From Streptomyces aurantiogriseus (GTDB lineage: Bacteria > Actinomycetota > Actinomycetes > Streptomycetales > Streptomycetaceae): a stretch of 64,000 nucleotides of DNA. The translations under genes were made by a program, and so were the position numbers. Shown piece after piece: positions 8,485-16,690 of the stretch. Every line of letters starts with the position of its first letter. The stretch's first letter is position 1. The stretch covers positions 310,001 to 374,000 of the forward strand of contig NZ_BMSX01000005.1 of assembly GCF_014649375.1 (NCBI RefSeq), in the 5' to 3' direction. The notes under the pieces are model-generated. The model was not told the origin of the DNA and searched no databases. It was given only the letters and a program-made list of their open reading frames with translations.

Positions 8485-9834
8485 TCACTTCCGCTCGTAG
8501 GCGGTCATGGCGGCCCGGACGGCCGGGGAGAACAGCTCGGGGCCTATGGCGTCCGAGTGGGCGAGGCCCTCGGGGGTGAGGGTGAGGGTCGTCGGGTCGC
8601 CGTCGGTCAGCCAGCCGCGGTCGGCGAAGCGTTCGAGTTCGGCGCCGAAGTCGTCGGCGGGGGTGCTGCCGAATCGGGCGCGGTAGTCGTCCAGGCGCAG
8701 GCCCTCGGCCTGGAGGAGGGACTGCAGGAGGTGGCGGCGGCGCGCCTCGTCGGCGTCGATACGGCGCCCGTACTCGGCGTGGGCGAAGTCGGCGGCGGGG
8801 CGGGAGACGTAGTCGTCGATGATCGTGCGGATCTCGTGCATGTCGACGGCGTAGTCGAAGGAGTAGTGCAGTCCGGCCGTGTAGGAGCGGGCGCCGCAGC
8901 CGAGGCCGATCATGCCGTCGGTCTGGCAGGCGTAGTCGTCGGCGCCCTGGGGCGGGGCGTCGGCTCGGCGGAACATGCGCATGGACTGCTGGGTGTAGCC
9001 GTGCGCGAGGAGATGGTCGCGGCCGGCGCGGTACAGGCGCAGCCGCTGCTCGTCCCAGGCGGGGTCGGGCCGGCCGGGCCGGCGACGGTCGAGCCCGGTG
9101 AGGGGGCGGACGTAGAGGGGGTAGAGGTAGAGCTCCTCGGGGCGCCAGGCGAGGGCCGCGTCGAGGGAGTGCCGCCAGGTGTCCTCCGTCTGGCCGTCGA
9201 TGCCGTAGATGAGGTCGATGTTGAGGACCGGGATGCGGGCGTCACGGACGCGGGCGAGGGCCGCCTCGACGTCGGCGCGGCGCTGCGGGCGTACGGCGGC
9301 CCGCGCCTCGGAGTCGACGAAGCTCTGTACGCCGAGGCTGAGGCGGGTGGCGCCGCGGTCGGCGAGGACCGCGAGCCGGTCGGCGGTGGCGGTGGCCGGT
9401 GACGCCTCGACCGACAGGGGGACGGCGCTCAGGTCGGCGCCCATGCGGCGCTCCGCGAGGTCGCAGAGGCGCTCCAGTTCGGGGGCGGTGAGGAAGGTGG
9501 GGGTGCCGCCGCCGAAGGCGGCCGTGGCGAAGCGGACCTCGTCCGTCTCCCCCAGCGCCTGCCGCACGGCCGTCGCCTGGCGTTCCAGCGCGTCCAGGTA
9601 GGCGCCGGTCAGGCCGTCCGGGGCGCCGATGCGGGTGAAGAGGTTGCAGAAGCCGCAGCGGACCTCGCAGAAGGGGATGTGGAGGTAGAGGGAGAGGGCG
9701 TTCTTGGGTTCGGCCGCCCAGAGGGCGCTGAGCCGGGGGCGGTCGGGGAGTCTGCGGTAGGCGGTCTTGTGGGGGTAGGCGTAGACGTAGCTCTGGTACG
9801 GGCTGGTACGGGTGGGCTGTGGCGTGGTGGTCAT
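8485..9834 (-). CDS. STM4012 family radical SAM protein (HemN/HemW-like)
   Basis: A 449-residue radical SAM enzyme. The cluster motif is LYLHIPFCEVRCGFCN with Cys56, Cys60 and Cys63, the HemN/HemW-type spacing, followed by AAFGGGTPTFL, the SAM-binding glycine motif, and SLGVQSFVDSE. The C-terminus has a winged-helix-like HemN_C stretch (about 340-430). Despite the resemblance to coproporphyrinogen dehydrogenase, its place between STM4011- and STM4013-type genes points to the separate STM4012 family of unknown function. The start at ATG 9834 overlaps the stop of the STM4013-type gene by four bases (ATGA), so the two are translationally coupled. Confidence 0.88.
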   Translation of the reverse strand: MTTTPQPTRTSPYQSYVYAYPHKTAYRRLPDRPRLSALWAAEPKNALSLYLHIPFCEVRCGFCNLFTRIGAPDGLTGAYLDALERQATAVRQALGETDEVRFATAAFGGGTPTFLTAPELERLCDLAERRMGADLSAVPLSVEASPATATADRLAVLADRGATRLSLGVQSFVDSEARAAVRPQRRADVEAALARVRDARIPVLNIDLIYGIDGQTEDTWRHSLDAALAWRPEELYLYPLYVRPLTGLDRRRPGRPDPAWDEQRLRLYRAGRDHLLAHGYTQQSMRMFRRADAPPQGADDYACQTDGMIGLGCGARSYTAGLHYSFDYAVDMHEIRTIIDDYVSRPAADFAHAEYGRRIDADEARRRHLLQSLLQAEGLRLDDYRARFGSTPADDFGAELERFADRGWLTDGDPTTLTLTPEGLAHSDAIGPELFSPAVRAAMTAYERK

Positions 9835-10697
9835 CGGGCGGCCTCGGCGGGGTCGAGGAAGAAGTGGGCGTAGGGCACGGTCCACACAGACTCGTGGCCG
9901 AGGCGGTGGCCGGTGTAGCCGCCGTCGCCGTAGGCGGTGCCGTGGTCGGAGCAGACGATGGCGAAGCAGCGGCGTCTGCTGCTCGCCGCGGCGAAGAGCC
10001 GTCCGATGTGCCGGTCGACGTACTCCAGCGCGGCGGCGTGCGTGGCGCGGGTGTCGCCGGCCTCGCGGGTCGCGCCGGGCAGGTGGAACCAGTTGGGCTG
10101 GTGCAGGGCGGAGACGTTGACGAAGAGGAACAGCCGCTGTTCTGCCGGGAGTTGGCGCACGACCTGTTCGGCGCGGGCGACCTGGTTCTCGAAGGAGGCG
10201 GGTGAGGTGACGCCGAACTCCGGTGTCCAGTGGGACTCGTGGAAGAGGCCGGGCAGGACCGAGCCCAGCGGGCCCTGCTTGTTGAAGAAGCCGACTCCCC
10301 CGATGCACACGGTGTGGTAGCCCGCCTCGGCCAGGCCGGAGACGAGGTCCGGGGTGTCGTAGACGAAGGTGCCGTCCGCGGTGGTCTCGCTGCCCGCGAA
10401 GCTCGCCGCGAACAAGCGCGGGTGGGGGCCGGGGGCGGCGGGGGTGGGCAGGAAGCCGGCGAAGATCGCCTGGTGGGAGGCGTAGGTGAAGCTGCCCGGG
10501 GCGTGCCGCTTCTCCCAGTGGCCGCCGGGGAGGTGACGGGCGATGTGGGGTGTGCGGCCGGCTTCGGCGAGTTCGGCGGCGACGTCGAAGCGGAGGGTGT
10601 CGAGGGTGACGAGGAGGAGGTCGTGGCTGCCGACGATCTCGTTCATGTCCGGCTCGCCCGCTGCCAGGGGGGCGGGCGGGAGCGGCTCAGACGGCAT
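9831..10697 (-). CDS. STM4013/SEN3800 family hydrolase (alkaline phosphatase / sulfatase fold)
   Basis: A 288-residue cytoplasmic protein of the alkaline-phosphatase-like superfamily. LLLVTLDTLRFDV carries the first metal-binding Asp, SFTYASHQAIFAGFLPT sits where sulfatases and phosphatases have their nucleophile region, and CSDHGTAYG and GHRLGHES supply later metal ligands. There is no signal peptide and no classical CxPxR sulfatase signature, so a phosphatase or phosphodiesterase is as likely as a sulfatase. I chose ATG 10697, which has AGGAAG upstream and overlaps the end of the ATP-grasp gene by 11 bases; a second ATG at 10646 has a poorer ribosome site. Function in the STM4011-4015 set is unknown. 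Confidence 0.86.
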   Translation of the reverse strand: MPSEPLPPAPLAAGEPDMNEIVGSHDLLLVTLDTLRFDVAAELAEAGRTPHIARHLPGGHWEKRHAPGSFTYASHQAIFAGFLPTPAAPGPHPRLFAASFAGSETTADGTFVYDTPDLVSGLAEAGYHTVCIGGVGFFNKQGPLGSVLPGLFHESHWTPEFGVTSPASFENQVARAEQVVRQLPAEQRLFLFVNVSALHQPNWFHLPGATREAGDTRATHAAALEYVDRHIGRLFAAASSRRRCFAIVCSDHGTAYGDGGYTGHRLGHESVWTVPYAHFFLDPAEAAR

Positions 10698-11841
10698 GGG
10701 TGCTTCCTGTTCTGTGTCCGTGCGGGTCGTGCGAAGGGGCCAGGGTGCGCAGGGCGGCGGCGACCTGGGTGGCGTAGGTGTCGAGGCCCTCGGCGCCGCT
10801 GCCGGGCAGTCCGGTGAGGCGGGGCAGGAGGTCGCCGAAGGCGTTGACCTCGCCGACGGCGGCTGTGCGCCAGCCGACGGCCGGCAGCAGGTCGACGCCC
10901 ACGCAGAGGGTGCGCGGGAAGCAGGCCGCGGCCTGTTCGCACACGTCGAGCAGGTCGGCCCAGCGGGCGCCCGCCGCCTCGACGGCCTCCCGGGCCGTGT
11001 CGAGGTCGCCCCGGCTGCCGCCGAGGTGGAGGTTGGTCAGCGGGGTGCGGCTGGTGCGGACGACGGCGTGGGTGGCCCGGCCGGCCACGACGACGACCCT
11101 CAGGTCGGCGGCACGGCCCTGCTGGGAGGCCTTCGGCAGCCAGCGCTCCAGGTGCAGTCCGTCCGGGGCGAGCGTGTCGACGATGGTCGCGATGTCCTGT
11201 TCGCGCTCGTAGCGGCGCACCTTGAGGGAGTTGAACAGCCGTCCGTCCGCGGCGAGTTCGACGGAGGTGGTGGCCCTGATCCGGCCCGCACCGCCCGACT
11301 CCACGGCCAGGACGCCCGACGCGGACGACCCGTGCGCGGGCTTGACGAACAGCCGATGCATGCGGTGCTCCCGCATCAGCGTCCGTACGTCGTCCCAGCC
11401 GCGCACCGGCGCCGCCCTCGGCCCCGAGGTGGGCGAGGCGGGCACCGGTACGCCCGCCGCGTCGAGCACGGCGTGGCAGCGCCGCTTGTCGAACAGCACG
11501 GCGAGGTCGTCCGGGTCGTCGAGCCGGATGCCGCCGCGCAGGCCGCGCAGCGCGGCGGTGAACCCGGCGTACCAGCGGGCCGAGCCCTCGACCCGGGTGG
11601 GATCCTGGGTGCCGCGCAGCTGCCGGTCGACGTCGGCGTTCTCCCCGGGGGAGTCGATGCGGACGACCTCCTCGTCGCCGAACTCCGCTCCCCCGGCCCC
11701 GAGGACGTCCCTCCAGGAGACGACGCGCGGGCCGGGGAGACCGGCCGCGCGCACCGCGTCCGCGAAGAGGGTGACGCGGCGGTTCTCGGGGTTGCCCACC
11801 ACCGCGAAGCGGGGCCCGGGGTCAGGCGCCGGCCGTGGCAC
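10687..11841 (-). CDS. STM4014 family protein, ATP-grasp fold
   Basis: A 384-residue protein that begins with PRFAVVGNPENRRVTLF, a Rossmann-like start, and has an ATP-grasp core: LFDKRRCHAVLDAAGVPVP (lid entry), HRLFVKPAHGSSASGVLAVE (ATP-binding lysine and glycine loop), and late acidic metal ligands in LCVGVDLLPAVGWRTAAVGEVNAFGDL. ATP-grasp enzymes join an acid to an amine or thiol through an acyl phosphate, so a ligase step is plausible. The start is a GTG with AGGAAA upstream. It lies 69 bases after the LRR gene and overlaps the hydrolase gene. Substrate unknown. Confidence 0.86.
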   Translation of the reverse strand: MPRPAPDPGPRFAVVGNPENRRVTLFADAVRAAGLPGPRVVSWRDVLGAGGAEFGDEEVVRIDSPGENADVDRQLRGTQDPTRVEGSARWYAGFTAALRGLRGGIRLDDPDDLAVLFDKRRCHAVLDAAGVPVPASPTSGPRAAPVRGWDDVRTLMREHRMHRLFVKPAHGSSASGVLAVESGGAGRIRATTSVELAADGRLFNSLKVRRYEREQDIATIVDTLAPDGLHLERWLPKASQQGRAADLRVVVVAGRATHAVVRTSRTPLTNLHLGGSRGDLDTAREAVEAAGARWADLLDVCEQAAACFPRTLCVGVDLLPAVGWRTAAVGEVNAFGDLLPRLTGLPGSGAEGLDTYATQVAAALRTLAPSHDPHGHRTGSTHAV

Positions 11842-11910
11842 GGCGTTTCCTGGCGGGGCGTTCGCGGTGGGGGCGCGGGGTGAGGGTGAGTGGGCGCATG
11901 GAGGGTGTGC

Positions 11911-12870
11911 TCACTCCCCCACGGCCACGTAGCGCCACACCGTGCCGTCGTCGTCGTGGTCCTCGTCGGCGTCGTCGCGGTCGAGGTCCACCTCGACGCC
12001 CGCCGGTTCCAGGGTCTGGCGGATCCGCTCCTGGAGGGGCTCGCTGAGGTAGTGGTGGTGGAGGTCGAGCTTCTTCAGGTGGGTGAGCGGCTGGCCGGCG
12101 AGCAGGGCGGCGGCGCCCTCGTCGCTCAGGACGCCCATGGACAGGTCCAGCACCTCGAGGCGCGCGACCACCGGGGCGGAGGCGACGGCGGTGGCGACGG
12201 CGTCCTGCATCTCGCTGTTGCGCAGGGCGAGATGGCGCAGGCGGGGCAGGCGGGCGCCGGACAGGATCGGCTCCAGGTCGGCGGCCTCGCTGTCGCCGCC
12301 GTACTCCGGGGTGCCCAGCCACAGGTCGAGGTGCTCCAGCGCGGGCAGGTCGCTGGCGGCGACGCCGCGCACCACCTCCGCGGGCAGGCCTCCGGACTCC
12401 ATGGTCAGCTTGCGCAGGCCGGCGTGGCGCAGGGCGGGGAAGCGCAGGCCGGACCCGCCGCGCACGCCGAACTCCTCCAGGTCGGGGAAGGCTTCGAGGA
12501 GCGGCGTGACATCGGTCTGGTTGATCCAGGAGATCTCGCACTCCTCCATCACCATGTCGCCGAGGAACAGCGCCCGCAGAGCGGGGAAGCGGTCCTTGGC
12601 GGCCACCAGTGCCTCGATGACGGCGGAGGGGTCGGTGTCGTACGCCTCCTCCCAGGCGCCGACGATCAGGGCACGCACGCGGGTGGTGTCGACGGCGTCG
12701 CAGAAACGGGCGAAGGCGGCCGTCCAGTTCTCGTGGGCGTCGTAAACGTCGCTGGTGATCCTCCAGGCGACGGCGTCCGCGTCGGGCAGGTTCTGCTTCC
12801 GCGCGTCGGGGCCGGGAAAGGGGTGGGCGGGCAGCCGGTACAGCGCGTGGAGGTGGTCACCGATGGTCAT
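11911..12870 (-). CDS. STM4015 family leucine-rich-repeat protein
   Basis: First gene of the STM4015-STM4011 operon, 319 residues. The middle and C-terminal parts are irregular leucine-rich repeats (LPALEHLDLWLG, LPRLRHLALRNSEMQD, VARLEVLDLSMGVLSD, LTHLKKLDLHHHYLSE), which make a protein-binding solenoid. There are no catalytic motifs and no signal peptide. The ATG at 12870 has CAGGAG eight bases upstream; a longer reading would include the promoter. A paralogue with the same repeats and the same ending (YVAxGE) lies at 21099. It probably works as a scaffold or recognition subunit for the enzymes encoded behind it; this is inference. Confidence 0.87.
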   Translation of the reverse strand: MTIGDHLHALYRLPAHPFPGPDARKQNLPDADAVAWRITSDVYDAHENWTAAFARFCDAVDTTRVRALIVGAWEEAYDTDPSAVIEALVAAKDRFPALRALFLGDMVMEECEISWINQTDVTPLLEAFPDLEEFGVRGGSGLRFPALRHAGLRKLTMESGGLPAEVVRGVAASDLPALEHLDLWLGTPEYGGDSEAADLEPILSGARLPRLRHLALRNSEMQDAVATAVASAPVVARLEVLDLSMGVLSDEGAAALLAGQPLTHLKKLDLHHHYLSEPLQERIRQTLEPAGVEVDLDRDDADEDHDDDGTVWRYVAVGE

Positions 12871-12916
12871 GCGGCTGCTCCTGTGGAGAGAACGAGTGCT
12901 TCCTGTGATGACCGCA

Positions 12917-12939
12917 GTTCTACCAACAGGCACTGACAA
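12917..12939 (-). promoter_or_regulatory. RecA-NDp/PafBC-type promoter of the STM4015-4011 operon
   Basis: Read on the minus strand: TTGTCAGTG, eight bases (CCTGTTGG), TAGAAC. The first block is an exact match to the LexA-independent DNA-damage promoter motif of actinobacteria (TTGTCRGTG-N8-TANNNT); the -10 matches five of six consensus positions that matter least at its end (last base C, not T). It would give a leader of about 40 bases before ATG 12870. Confidence 0.72.
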
Positions 12940-12969
12940 CGCGCGGCGGTGGGGCCACGGTTCGGGCCG

Positions 12970-12992
12970 TTGTCAGTGGGTGCCCCTACGGT
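12970..12992 (+). promoter_or_regulatory. RecA-NDp/PafBC-type promoter of the 13041-14476 unit
   Basis: TTGTCAGTG, eight bases (GGTGCCCC), TACGGT: a full match to TTGTCRGTG-N8-TANNNT. With the site on the other strand it forms a perfect inverted repeat, CACTGACAAC (12931-12940) and GTTGTCAGTG (12969-12978), so the two divergent operons have mirror-image promoters. Confidence 0.77.
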
Positions 12993-13040
12993 CGACGTCA
13001 TGAGGCCGGTGCGGCGTGCACCGGCGGACGGGAGGGGTCC

Positions 13041-13367
13041 GTGTATCGGCAGGGAGACGTGCTGATCGTGTCCGTGGCGGAGGAGGCGGTGCCGGCACAT
13101 GTCGCCACCGCGCCGAAGGAGCGGCGCGACGGGCGGGGACGGCTCGTGCTGGCGCTGGGCGAGGTCACCGGTCACGCCCACGCGGTGGTCGGTCCGGGAG
13201 ACCTGGTGCGGGAGCCGGGGCCGTACGGGCCGCTGCTGCTGCATCTCCCCCAGGGCGGTCGTGTGGTCCACGAGGAGCACGCGGCGATCACCCTGCCGAA
13301 CGGGTGGTACCGGGTGATCCGGCAGCGGGAGTACGTGCCGGGGTCCGTGCGGATCGTGGCGGACTGA
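13041..13367 (+). CDS. Small conserved-type protein of unknown function
   Basis: A 108-residue protein starting at GTG 13041 with GGAGGGG seven bases upstream. It reads YRQGDVLIVSV at the start, then GEVTGHAHAV, GGRVVHEEHAAITLPNGWYRVIRQREY, a mostly beta protein with conserved-looking His residues. I do not recognise an enzyme family. It is the first gene after a DNA-damage-type promoter and is followed after 32 bases by the DUF6745-like gene, so the two are likely one operon and may act together. Confidence 0.8.
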   Translation: MYRQGDVLIVSVAEEAVPAHVATAPKERRDGRGRLVLALGEVTGHAHAVVGPGDLVREPGPYGPLLLHLPQGGRVVHEEHAAITLPNGWYRVIRQREYVPGSVRIVAD

Positions 13368-13399
13368 GCGGGGTGGAGCAGAGGGTGACGGAGGGGCAG

Positions 13400-14476
13400 A
13401 TGACCACGGCTGACGCGATGGACGGGCTGGACGGGCTGGACGGGCTGGACGGGCTGGGTGCGGGTGACACGGCCGGTGACGGTGTCGGGTTCTGGCGGGC
13501 CTGTGCCACTGCGGCCGTCCCCGCCGACCGGGCGGCCGCCGAGGAGGGCATCCGGCGGGCCTATCGGCAGGCCGGTCTCGCGGAGCCGGAGCGGGTGGTG
13601 TGGGCCGGCTCGCCGCGTGAGGCGGTCACGCTGATACGGGGCCTGGCAAACAGGGGTCCCGGTGTGCGCGAGGCAGTGCGGACCGCGCCCTGGGCGTGGG
13701 AACGGCGGCGTCTGCACGAGGAGTTGGGTGCCGCGGGCTGGTCGGCGCACTGGGCGGCGACCGGGGGCCGGCTGTGGGAGTCCACTCAGGCGCTCGTCGA
13801 GCGGATCCGCAGGGGCGTGCTGGAGGAGCTGGCCGAGGGACGCGAGGAGGAGCTGGAGATCCGGCTGCTTCTGCTGGACGCCGTGCTGGGGCAGCACGAC
13901 GCGCCGTGGCTCGCCGCGTTCCCCACGGACAGCGGGCCCCTCTCCGGTCTGGCCGAGGTGTGCCGCAGCGCCGGCTGGTGGTGGCCGTTCGCCGAGGTGG
14001 CGGTCGTGTGCGAACGCCCCGTCGCCCTGCACCGCGACGAGGCCGGCCGCCTCGACCGCGGGGACGGCCCGGCGCTCGCCTACCCCGACGGCTTCGCCCT
14101 GCACGCCTGGCGGGGCATGCCGGTCCCGGCCGCCTTCCTCGCGGAACTGCCCACGCTGACGCCGGAGCGGATCCGCTCCGAGGAGAACGCCGAACTGCGC
14201 CGTGTGATGCTGGAGTACTACGGCTACGACCGCTACCTCGCCGACTCCGGCGCGCGACCTGTCCACCGGGACGAGACGGGCACGCTCTGGCGGATCGACC
14301 TCGACGGCGACGAGCCGGTGGTGATGGTGGAGGTCCTCAACTCCACGCCGGAGCCGGACGGGAGCCGGCGCACGTACTGGCTCCGGGTCCCGCCGTCGAC
14401 ACGGACGGCCCGGCAGGGGGTCGCCTGGACGTTCGGCCTCCAGCCGGAGGTGTACGCGCCGCTGCGGGAAACGTAG
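13400..14476 (+). CDS. DUF6745-like protein
   Basis: A 358-residue protein of unknown function. The N-terminus carries four copies of the tripeptide Asp-Gly-Leu made by a perfect 9-bp DNA repeat (gacgggctg). The body is helical with many Trp (RAVRTAPWAWERRRLHEEL, CRSAGWWWPFAEVAVVCERP). The C-terminal third has the pattern ALHRDEAGRLDRGDGPALAYPDG and HAWRGMPVP that I associate with the DUF6745 family, then a beta tail. I chose ATG 13400 (GAGGGG upstream); GTG 13385 is an alternative. It is co-transcribed with the small gene at 13041 behind a damage-type promoter. The family name is a recollection from pattern, not a search result. Confidence 0.8.
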   Translation: MTTADAMDGLDGLDGLDGLGAGDTAGDGVGFWRACATAAVPADRAAAEEGIRRAYRQAGLAEPERVVWAGSPREAVTLIRGLANRGPGVREAVRTAPWAWERRRLHEELGAAGWSAHWAATGGRLWESTQALVERIRRGVLEELAEGREEELEIRLLLLDAVLGQHDAPWLAAFPTDSGPLSGLAEVCRSAGWWWPFAEVAVVCERPVALHRDEAGRLDRGDGPALAYPDGFALHAWRGMPVPAAFLAELPTLTPERIRSEENAELRRVMLEYYGYDRYLADSGARPVHRDETGTLWRIDLDGDEPVVMVEVLNSTPEPDGSRRTYWLRVPPSTRTARQGVAWTFGLQPEVYAPLRET

Positions 14477-14512
14477 GCGAGGGCGGTGTGGGGCGGGTTG
14501 CGCTGGACGCGG

Positions 14513-14534
14513 GCGCGGCGGGCGGGCGCCGCGC
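14513..14534 (+). terminator. Hairpin after the DUF6745-like gene
   Basis: A perfect 8-bp stem GCGCGGCG / CGCCGCGC with a 6-base loop, 36 bases after the stop. The rest of the 14477-14759 gap between convergent genes holds only very GC-rich sequence without a credible gene. Confidence 0.5.
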
Positions 14535-14759
14535 GAGGCGGCGCCGTCGGCTGCGTGCGCAGCCCGCGCTGCTCCCCCGGGCCGCGGAGGAACTGCCGCT
14601 GTGCGTCCCGCACCGCGGCACGGCCGGCCTGTGGCGGAACGCGTGGGAGGCCGCAGAGGCGCGGTCGCCGCGAGGAGGTACGGCGGCCGCACGGCACGGT
14701 CAACGGGGCCGGCGGCGTTGCCGGTGACGTGGTGAGGCCGCGCTCGCGGAGGTGCGGTG

Positions 14760-15482
14760 TCAGCCGTCGGAGAGGCGGTTGAGGACCTCGGTGACCTGGT
14801 GGCGGACGGCGTCGCGGGCCTCCGCGGCCAGCGCGCCGAGGTCCGTCCGTTCCAGGGCGTCGAGGACCTGGTCGGTTCCGGCGTCGCAGGGGACGCCGGC
14901 GCTGAGCACCTCGTAGCCGTCGCGGACGGCCACGCGCAGCAGCTTGCGTCCGTCGCCGTCGGCGTGGACGGCGGCGGCGACCACGAGGGGCGGCGGGCCG
15001 CCTGCTTCGGCGGGCAGCTTGCGATAGCCGCTGACCAGGGGCTCCTGCCAGGTGAGGCCGAGCAGCAGGGGGCGCTTCGCGACGAGCTCGGCGAGATCGG
15101 TCTCGTGGACGCGGTCGGGTTCGAGCACCGTGGCCCGGGCGTCGAGGACGAGGGCGGCGGGCAGCAGGCAGCGCAGGGTGCTGCCGACGATGTTGCCGCC
15201 GACCGTGGCCGTCCGGCGCACGGCGCCCGTGCCCACGGTGGCGGCGGCCCGGCGCAGCACCTCCGGCACCTGCTCGTCGATCCGGTTCAGCACCACGGCC
15301 GCGCCGAGCGTCCCGGGCCCGATCACGTTGGCCTCGGGCACCTCCCGCAGGGACACGGCCAGTTCGGGGAATCCGTCCCGTTGCCAGGTCGCCCACACCA
15401 GGCTGGCCCCGCCGATCGGTACGGCTCCCTCGGCGAGACACTCCTGCACCGCGGATATGGAGGTGGGAAGACGCAACAACAC
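14760..15482 (-). CDS. FAD-binding protein, molybdopterin dehydrogenase medium-subunit type
   Basis: A 240-residue protein resembling the FAD subunit of xanthine / CO dehydrogenases. VPIGGASLVWATWQR and AAATVGTGAVRRTATVGGNIVGS correspond to the two FAD-pyrophosphate loops of the FAD_binding_5 domain (the TxGGN motif is present). A shortened C-terminal domain follows. It is shorter than the usual 280-300 residues. No genes for the matching [2Fe-2S] or molybdopterin subunits lie next to it, so it either pairs with distant subunits or has another role. Start is GTG 15482; TTG codons directly after it are alternatives. The divergent GNAT gene shares the 15483-15692 intergenic region, in which I see no clear operator. 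Confidence 0.8.
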   Translation of the reverse strand: MLLRLPTSISAVQECLAEGAVPIGGASLVWATWQRDGFPELAVSLREVPEANVIGPGTLGAAVVLNRIDEQVPEVLRRAAATVGTGAVRRTATVGGNIVGSTLRCLLPAALVLDARATVLEPDRVHETDLAELVAKRPLLLGLTWQEPLVSGYRKLPAEAGGPPPLVVAAAVHADGDGRKLLRVAVRDGYEVLSAGVPCDAGTDQVLDALERTDLGALAAEARDAVRHQVTEVLNRLSDG

Positions 15483-15692
15483 GGCAACCGACCTGCCTTC
15501 CCTGGAACGTTGGCGTGAGGAACACAGGTTCTCCGCCAGATGATCACTGGACAGACCGAATTCTGCCCATGCTTGCGGGGGCGCAACCAGGGCTCACGCC
15601 TGCGGTTCGTGCGCCCCTCGTGTCGGGGTGCGGCCGTGGTCGTCCCCCGAATTTCCGTTGCGGCAGGCCTTTCTGCGCCGGAACCTGACCCC

Positions 15693-16619
15693 ATGTCCTA
15701 CGTCCTGCGTCCCGCCACGCTCGCCGACGCGCCCGCCGTCACCGACCTGCTCAACGCCATCGACCTCATCGAGATCGGCCGTCCCGAGACGGACCTGCAC
15801 ACCGTCGAGGCGGATCTCAAGCACCCGGAGACCGACCTCGAGCGGGACTCCTGGCTCGCGTTCGACGGGGACCGGCTGGTGGCCTACGGGCTGCTGTGGG
15901 ACGAGTCGGGCGGTGAGCGGATCGACATCGACCACTACGTCCTGACCGACCATCAGGAGGCGGGGCGGATCCTCCTGGAGGCGATGGAGGCCAGGGCGCT
16001 GGGCAAGGCGCGGGAGAACGGCGCCGAGCAAGCCGTGGTGCACCTGCACCTGAACGTCCGGCCCACGCTCGACACGGAGCTGATCCGCACTCGGGGCTGG
16101 TCCGTCCTACGGCGTTACCACGTGTTGCGCCGCCCCCTCGACCGGGCGACGGACCTGGCGCCGTCCCTGCCCGAGGGCGTACGGGTGCGGTCCTGTGCCA
16201 CCGAGGCGGACCGGGCCCGCGTACACGAGCTGTACCAGGCGAGCTTCGCCGACCACTTCGATTTCCAGCCACGCGGTTACGAGCAGTGGCTGCACGACGT
16301 CGACGCCGCGGGGCTCGACTGGTCACTGGTGTGGATCATCGGCACCGAGGACCTCCCGGACGCCGGGTTCCTGCTGGCGCGCGACGATCGCGAGGCCATG
16401 GGATGGATCCGCAGCATCGGCGTCCTGCGCGAGGCCCGGGGGCGTGGCCTGGCCGGACTGCTGCTGCGGCACGCCTTCGCGGCCTTCGCCGCGCAGGGGC
16501 GGGACATGGTGGGGCTGGGCGTCGACACCTCGAACGCCACCGGCGCGCCCGAGCTGTACGCGCGCAACGGGATGACCGTCCACTACGCCGTCGACACGTG
16601 GGAGGCGGTGCTGCGCTGA
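15693..16619 (+). CDS. Tandem GNAT-family N-acetyltransferase
   Basis: A 308-residue protein with two GNAT domains. The first (about residues 1-145) is divergent; the second (about 155-308) has the acetyl-CoA loop in SIGVLREARGRGLAGLLLRHAF (R/QxxGxG/A-like) and the final NATGAPELYARNGM strand typical of the fold. Such two-domain GNATs, as in mycothiol synthase, often keep only one active site. The ATG at 15693 has only a weak GGAA before it. Substrate cannot be told from sequence. The overall layout resembles MshD-like enzymes but the resemblance is general, so I give no symbol. Confidence 0.85.
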   Translation: MSYVLRPATLADAPAVTDLLNAIDLIEIGRPETDLHTVEADLKHPETDLERDSWLAFDGDRLVAYGLLWDESGGERIDIDHYVLTDHQEAGRILLEAMEARALGKARENGAEQAVVHLHLNVRPTLDTELIRTRGWSVLRRYHVLRRPLDRATDLAPSLPEGVRVRSCATEADRARVHELYQASFADHFDFQPRGYEQWLHDVDAAGLDWSLVWIIGTEDLPDAGFLLARDDREAMGWIRSIGVLREARGRGLAGLLLRHAFAAFAAQGRDMVGLGVDTSNATGAPELYARNGMTVHYAVDTWEAVLR

Positions 16620-16690
16620 GCGTGGTGCGGTCGTCCGACGACGGCGCGGATGGCGGCGGTCTTCCGCGACCCGGGTGCGTACGTCGTCGC

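Noticed and set aside
8485..9834. Coproporphyrinogen dehydrogenase (HemN) or HemW
   Set aside because: Motifs are shared, but the gene order with the other STM40xx-type genes defines the separate STM4012 family.
14477..14759. Small open frames between the DUF6745-like and FAD genes
   Set aside because: Arg/Pro/Ala-rich, no ribosome sites, typical of GC-rich noncoding DNA.
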